A stretch of DNA of 9,152 nt from Thermoleophilia bacterium. GTDB taxonomy: Bacteria; Actinomycetota; Thermoleophilia; Gaiellales; Gaiellaceae. The stretch covers positions 1-9,152 of the forward strand of contig JABFWJ010000239.1 in assembly GCA_013362295.1 (NCBI GenBank), read 5' to 3'. Made by a program: the position numbers and the translations under genes. This document shows positions 5,923 through 9,152 of the stretch, in pieces. Each line of letters opens with the position of its first letter. Position 1 is the first letter of the stretch. The notes beneath the pieces were generated by a model, which saw nothing but the letters and a program-made list of their open reading frames with translations, made no database searches and was not told the origin of the DNA.

Positions 5923-6522
5923 CTCGTCGTACCGTCGTGCGACCTCGTCCCAGTTGACGACGTCCCACCACGCACCGAGGTAGTCCGGGCGCCGGTTCTG
6001 GTACTTGAGGTAGTAGGCGTGCTCCCACACGTCGATGCCGAGGAGCGGGACATCGTCGCGAAGGAGCGGGCTGTCCTGGTTCGGCGTCGAGTAGATCGCG
6101 AGCGCGGTGCCGTCCCAGACGAGCCACGTCCAGCCGGAGCCGAAGCGCTTCACGCCGTTGTCGTTGATCGCGGTCTTCAGCTCCCCGACGCCGCCCCACA
6201 GGTCGTCGATCGCCCGCGCGAGCTCACCCGTAGGCTCTCCGCCGCCGCCCGGCTTCATGATCTGCCAGAAGAGCGAGTGGTTGGCGTGTCCGCCGCCGTT
6301 GTTGCGCACCGCCGTCTGCTTGTCCTCGGGCGCGATGTCGAGGAGAGCGCCGAGCAGCTGCTCGATCGAGTGCTTCTCCCACTCGGTGCCTTCGATCGCC
6401 TTGTTGAGGTTGTCGACGTACGCCTGGTGATGCTTCCCGTGGTGGATCTGCATCGTCTGCGCGTCGATCGTCGGCTCGAGCGCGTCGTAGTCGTACGGGA
6501 GCGGGGGGAGCTCGTGGGGCAT
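5908..6522 (-). CDS. sodA: Superoxide dismutase, Fe/Mn family (Mn-type)
   Basis: A 204-residue cytoplasmic enzyme that converts superoxide to oxygen and hydrogen peroxide. It is full length for the family with no signal peptide. Metal ligands are visible: H27 (in MQIHHGKHHQAYV), H82 (GGGHANHSLFW), D164 and H168 (GIDVWEHAYYLKYQ). Second-sphere residues are Y35 and Q149 in PNQDSPL. Gln at that position together with GGGHANH is the Mn-type pattern, although cambialistic enzymes share it. ATG 6522 is preceded by AGGAGA at good spacing; the minus-strand frame stays open upstream to 7134 only as a shadow of the neighbouring gene. It is head-to-head with a divergent SOD paralogue and tail-to-tail with the cupredoxin-fold gene. 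Confidence 0.96.
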   Translation of the reverse strand: MPHELPPLPYDYDALEPTIDAQTMQIHHGKHHQAYVDNLNKAIEGTEWEKHSIEQLLGALLDIAPEDKQTAVRNNGGGHANHSLFWQIMKPGGGGEPTGELARAIDDLWGGVGELKTAINDNGVKRFGSGWTWLVWDGTALAIYSTPNQDSPLLRDDVPLLGIDVWEHAYYLKYQNRRPDYLGAWWDVVNWDEVARRYDEARAS

Positions 6523-6630
6523 GTGCCGTCTCCTTCGGATTGGCTTCAGCGTGGAGGATATGCTCCGCGCCGCACCCGTTACGCCGCAGCCGTCCGAGAA
6601 CACAGCCGTTCGAGTACGCAGAGGAGAGAC
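6523..6630. promoter_or_regulatory. Shared divergent promoter region of the two SOD genes
   Basis: The 108 bases separate two divergent starts. The minus-strand gene has AGGAGA (6534-6529) seven bases before its ATG; the plus-strand gene has GAGGAG (6621-6626) four bases before its ATG. Near the middle two TANNNT boxes overlap head-to-head: TATGCT on plus (6559-6564) and TATCCT on minus (6560-6555). No convincing -35 lies at 16-18 bases from either. If both are real -10 elements, RNA polymerase could not serve both genes at once. This is inference. Confidence 0.35.
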
Positions 6631-7248
6631 ATGGCGCTTGCCTACAACTACGAGGAGATCACCCCGCGCGAGCTGAAGCCGGCGCTCTACGAACTGGACG
6701 GGATCTCGCGCGAGACCGTCGAGGCCCACTACAAGCTCTACCAGGGGTACGTCACCAAGCGAAACGAGATCCTGGGGAAGCTCGACGGCGTCGATCTCAC
6801 GAGCGCCAACCAGGTGTACTCGGACCTCCGCTCGTTGAAGGTCGACCTCACGTTCGCGATCGGTGGGATCAAGAACCACGAGATCTACTTCGAGCATCTC
6901 GGCGGCACCGGCGGCGAGCCGAGCGGCATCTTCGGCGACCTCGTCAAGCGCGACTTCGGCTCGACGACGGACTGGAAGGCCGACCTCAAGGCGACCGGGC
7001 TGGGCGGCCGCGGCTGGGCTTGGGCCGCGTACGACTGGGACGAGGGACGGCTCTTCAACTACATCGGCGACGCTCAGAACACGTTCCCGGTCTGGAACGC
7101 GACGCCGCTCGTCGCGCTCGACGTCTACGAGCATGCGTACTTCATCGACTTCGGGACCGACCGGGCCGGGTACATCGACGCGTTCTTCAACAACCTCGAC
7201 TACGACGTCGTCAACGACTGGGCGAACAAGTACGGCATCCGCCCCTAG
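6631..7248 (+). CDS. Divergent Fe/Mn superoxide dismutase-family paralogue
   Basis: A 205-residue protein clearly of the Fe/Mn-SOD fold but distant from its neighbour. All four likely metal ligands are kept: H33 (ETVEAHYKLYQGYV), H83 (GGIKNHEIYFEHL), D164 and H168 (ALDVYEHAYFIDF). A Gln also sits at the second-sphere position (Q149 in GDAQNTFPV), aligned with Q149 of the canonical enzyme. Differences: the HHxKHHxxY helix reads HYKLYQGYV, one residue shorter by eye, so the second-shell His and gateway Tyr are shifted or lost; the W after NHxxF is absent (NHEIYFEHL). Members with the HYKLY-GYV pattern are often annotated simply as superoxide dismutase. Metal binding is likely; dismutase activity is less certain. 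ATG 6631 has GAGGAG close upstream, and the frame extends further upstream only through the opposite gene. Confidence 0.85.
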   Translation: MALAYNYEEITPRELKPALYELDGISRETVEAHYKLYQGYVTKRNEILGKLDGVDLTSANQVYSDLRSLKVDLTFAIGGIKNHEIYFEHLGGTGGEPSGIFGDLVKRDFGSTTDWKADLKATGLGGRGWAWAAYDWDEGRLFNYIGDAQNTFPVWNATPLVALDVYEHAYFIDFGTDRAGYIDAFFNNLDYDVVNDWANKYGIRP

Positions 7249-7249
7249 A

Positions 7250-7259
7250 CCGAATCAGA
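7250..7259. repeat. Fragment of the hairpin repeat arm
   Basis: CCGAATCAGA just after the SOD-paralogue stop is identical to ten bases of the hairpin A right arm. It can pair (one G-U) with 7277-7286, part of the left arm, so it could compete with hairpin A. It may be a decayed extra half-unit. Confidence 0.4.
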
Positions 7260-7272
7260 AAACCTTGGATCT

Positions 7273-7340
7273 CGAATCTGGTTCGGCTGCGCCGAATCAG
7301 ATTCGGTCGAACCTGATTCCGCGCAGCGGAACCAGGTTTG
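7273..7340. repeat. Paired hairpin repeat, copy 2 (REP/BIME-like)
   Basis: Same layout as copy 1. Hairpin A pairs 7273-7287 with 7291-7305 (arms identical to copy 1, loop TGC instead of GTC). Hairpin B pairs 7308-7322 with 7326-7340 around loop GCA. Compared with copy 1, hairpin B carries a T-to-C change at 7312 matched by A-to-G at 7336, and an extra C in the left arm matched by an extra G in the right arm, so base pairing is kept. It lies 24 bases after the SOD-paralogue stop and 27 bases before the plsY start, the same kind of position as copy 1 between two co-directional genes. Confidence 0.9.
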
Positions 7341-7367
7341 AGCGTTTGCAGTTACGCTGACCCGCGC

Positions 7368-7979
7368 ATGGCGTTCCTGGCGCTGGTCGTGCTCTGCTAC
7401 CTGCTGGGCTCCTGCCCGTGGGGCTACTGGCTCGTGCGACTCCTCAAGCACGAAGACATCCGCAAGGTCGGCTCCGGGAACATCGGCGCAACGAACGTCT
7501 GGCGCACGTACGGCCGCGGGCTCGGCATTCCCGTCGTCCTGCTCGACGTCCTGAAGGGATACGTCCCGGCGCTGCTCGGGATGCTCTTCCTCTCGCCGCC
7601 TCACCTGGCGGGGATCTGCGCCGGCGGAGCCGCGATGCTCGGGCACTGGCGCCCTGTCTTCCTGCGCTTCGCGAAGGGCGGCAAGATGGTCGCGACCTGT
7701 GGCGGCGTGTTCTTCGGCGTCGCGTTCTGGGTGGCGATCAGCGCCGGCGTCGTCTGGCTCGTGACGTTCCTGCTCGTCCGCTACGCGTCGCTCGCGTCGA
7801 TTCTCGCCGGCATCGCCCTCCCGGTGTTCGCGGCGTTGTACGGCTACCCGCTCTCGGTGATCGTGTTCGGCGCCGGAGCGGCGGCCGCGATCCTGTTCCT
7901 GCACCGCACCAACCTCCGCCGCCTGCGGGCGGGCACCGAGAACCGCTTTCACTTCAGGCGCACGGCCGCGAGTGCGTAG
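7368..7979 (+). CDS. plsY: Acyl-phosphate:glycerol-3-phosphate acyltransferase PlsY
   Basis: A 203-residue inner-membrane enzyme that moves the acyl group from acyl-phosphate to glycerol-3-phosphate, the first acylation of phospholipid synthesis. Three conserved loop motifs are present: GSGNIGATN (35-43), LKGYVP (62-67) and KGGKMVAT (103-110). The last is KGGKGVAT in most homologues, so M107 is a small departure. Upstream GSCPWGYW matches the usual GSIPFGLL, and the C-terminal HRTNLRRLRAGTENRF matches the family tail. About five to seven membrane segments fit the known fold. I prefer ATG 7368 over an in-frame TTG ten codons upstream because it starts right at the first membrane segment and the TTG lies inside the repeat. 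There is no Shine-Dalgarno; TACGCT (7353-7358) may be a -10 for a very short leader. The stop overlaps the next gene by 8 bases. Confidence 0.94.
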   Translation: MAFLALVVLCYLLGSCPWGYWLVRLLKHEDIRKVGSGNIGATNVWRTYGRGLGIPVVLLDVLKGYVPALLGMLFLSPPHLAGICAGGAAMLGHWRPVFLRFAKGGKMVATCGGVFFGVAFWVAISAGVVWLVTFLLVRYASLASILAGIALPVFAALYGYPLSVIVFGAGAAAAILFLHRTNLRRLRAGTENRFHFRRTAASA

Positions 7980-9152
7980 GCTCGCCGTCCTCGTCGCCGC
8001 CGGAGCCGCGCTCTGGCTGGCTCCCGGCGCTTTCGCTGCCGGCTGGTGCGGCACCGGCGAGAGCTCGACCGACCGCCCGGACACGACGACGGGACAGCAG
8101 ATCCACGCGATCGTCGCGATTCCCTCCGACGGCACCGACAATTTCGCCGCCGACGCGAACAGGCTGCAGAACGACGCCGACTCGCTGACGACATGGTGGA
8201 CGGGCCAGGATGCGACGCGCGCGCCGCGCTTCGACCAGGCGGTGTTCCCGGGCGGCACGTGCCTCGACATCTCGTTCGTCCGCCTCACCGTGTCGACCGC
8301 GCAGCTGCAGAGCGCCAACGCAGCGTTCACGCGCGTGCGGGCCGCGCTGGCGATCGTCTCCTTCCAGAGCCCGTACAAGAAGTACCTCGTCTACTACGAC
8401 GGACCGCAGGTGGAGGCAGACATCTGCGGCACCGGCGCCGGTGACTTCTCGCGCGGCCCCGCGTACGCGGTCGTCTGGCTCCAGGGCTGTCCCGACATCG
8501 GCGGTGATGCCGTCAGTGCCCACGAGCTGATCCATGCGCTCGGTGCGCTGCCGTTGCGCGCGCCGCATGCGTGTCCCGGCGATCCGGGACACCCCTGCGA
8601 CAGCCCGCTCGACGTGCTCTATCCGACCGCGGACCCGAGCCGCACGCTGCAGCAGGAGGTGCTCGACGTCGGCCGTGACGACTACTACGGTCACTCCGGC
8701 ACGTGGGACGACATCCAGGACTCGCTCTGGCTGCGCCACCTCGACACGCCGCAGGAAGCCGTGACCGTGACGATGGCCGGGACGGGCAACGTCACGAGCG
8801 AGGTGCCGGGAGTCGCGTGCGGCGCGCCCTGCACGACACAGTGGGACCAGGGGTCGCTCGTCACGCTCGTCGCCGCCCCGGCGCGCGGGCAGCGGTTCGT
8901 CCGCTGGTCCGGTGCGTGCGCCGGGAGCGGGAACTGCGCGGTCAACCTCACGCAGCCGCAGTCGGTGACGGCCGTCTTCGGGCCGAGCCGCGTCGCGCTC
9001 CGGGTGACGACGAAGGGCCGCGGCGCCGTGCGCTGCACGCCCGCGTGCTCGAGGACCGTTCTCGCGGGCAAGCCGATCACGCTGCGCGCCGTCCCCGCGA
9101 AGGGCTGGTCATTCACCGGCTGGAGCGGCGCGTGCAAGGGAATGCGCACCGT
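7972..9152 (+). CDS. Secreted HExxH metalloprotease-like protein with InlB B-repeats, 3' truncated by window
   Basis: The frame from GTG 7972 stays open to the window end (393 residues plus 2 bases). Residues 1-22 are a signal peptide (MRRLAVLVAAGAALWLAPGA, cleavage near AFA-AG). Residues 25-255 form a domain with zinc motif HELIHALG (H184, E185, H188), then APHACPG (H199), paired Cys and DVLYP (214-218), reminiscent of a Met-turn with Leu for Met, and DDYYGHSGTWDDIQDSLWL. From about 264 come divergent InlB B-repeats: repeat 1 at 264-337 with VRWSGACAGSGNC and VTAVF, repeat 2 from 341 with FTGWSGACKG, cut by the window. Each repeat carries two Cys pairs. The role is probably an extracellular or wall-attached zinc peptidase; substrate unknown. 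The GTG overlaps the plsY stop by 8 bases and has no Shine-Dalgarno, so translation may depend on re-initiation after plsY. The exact start is moderately sure because the signal peptide begins there. Confidence 0.83.
   Translation, partial: MRRLAVLVAAGAALWLAPGAFAAGWCGTGESSTDRPDTTTGQQIHAIVAIPSDGTDNFAADANRLQNDADSLTTWWTGQDATRAPRFDQAVFPGGTCLDISFVRLTVSTAQLQSANAAFTRVRAALAIVSFQSPYKKYLVYYDGPQVEADICGTGAGDFSRGPAYAVVWLQGCPDIGGDAVSAHELIHALGALPLRAPHACPGDPGHPCDSPLDVLYPTADPSRTLQQEVLDVGRDDYYGHSGTWDDIQDSLWLRHLDTPQEAVTVTMAGTGNVTSEVPGVACGAPCTTQWDQGSLVTLVAAPARGQRFVRWSGACAGSGNCAVNLTQPQSVTAVFGPSRVALRVTTKGRGAVRCTPACSRTVLAGKPITLRAVPAKGWSFTGWSGACKGMRT

Noticed and set aside
6523..7134. N-terminal extension of sodA by 204 codons
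   Set aside because: It is antisense to the SOD paralogue; the ATG at 6522 has a Shine-Dalgarno and matches the family N-terminus.
7245..8378. 377-codon minus-strand frame under plsY and the protease gene
   Set aside because: Low-complexity charged sequence that also reads through the hairpin repeat; no domain recognised.
1..9152. tRNA, rRNA, insertion sequence, prophage or defence genes
   Set aside because: No cloverleaf pattern, rRNA segment, transposase, integrase or phage-like protein could be recognised in the gaps or frames I read.

Overview
The window reads as a chromosomal segment of a high-GC actinobacterium. Coding density is very high, GTG starts are common (four of nine called starts), several starts lack a Shine-Dalgarno sequence, and the protein set (SigA tail, ECF sigma with an RskA-type anti-sigma, secreted protease with InlB B-repeats) fits Actinomycetota. 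Thermoleophilia (Gaiellales/Solirubrobacterales) is my best guess from general resemblance; I could not test it. There are ten protein genes, no RNA gene, no CRISPR array and no transposase. No gene-free stretch exceeds about 120 bases.

Left part (1-3030): the last codons of a primary sigma factor (stop at 86) are followed by a paired-hairpin repeat (102-170) and a CPA1 Na+/H+ antiporter (203-1777). The antiporter converges on a minus-strand MFS transporter (3030-1774), and the two stop codons share the tetranucleotide CTAG.

Middle (1774-4921, minus strand): four tightly packed genes read leftwards. They are an SDR-fold protein with His in place of the catalytic Tyr, an ECF sigma factor, an RskA-like membrane anti-sigma factor (GTGA start/stop overlap with the sigma gene) and the MFS transporter. 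This looks like one operon: a membrane-gated sigma switch with an enzyme-like protein in front and a transporter behind.

Right-middle (5017-7248): facing away from that operon is a secreted cupredoxin-fold protein whose type 1 copper Cys and Met are replaced by Asp and Val. It converges on a canonical Mn-type superoxide dismutase (6522-5908). Starting head-to-head 108 bases away is a divergent Fe/Mn-SOD paralogue (6631-7248) that keeps all four metal ligands but has lost the His-rich helix pattern.

Right end (7249-9152): a second copy of the paired-hairpin repeat (7273-7340) precedes plsY (glycerol-3-phosphate acyltransferase, 7368-7979). The plsY stop overlaps the GTG start of a secreted HExxH metalloprotease-like protein with divergent InlB B-repeats, which runs off the window end.

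The most unusual items are the two copies of a mirror-image hairpin repeat with compensatory base changes, the head-to-head SOD pair, and two enzyme-fold proteins (SDR, cupredoxin) with altered active sites. I see no clearly new multi-gene defence or biosynthetic system.
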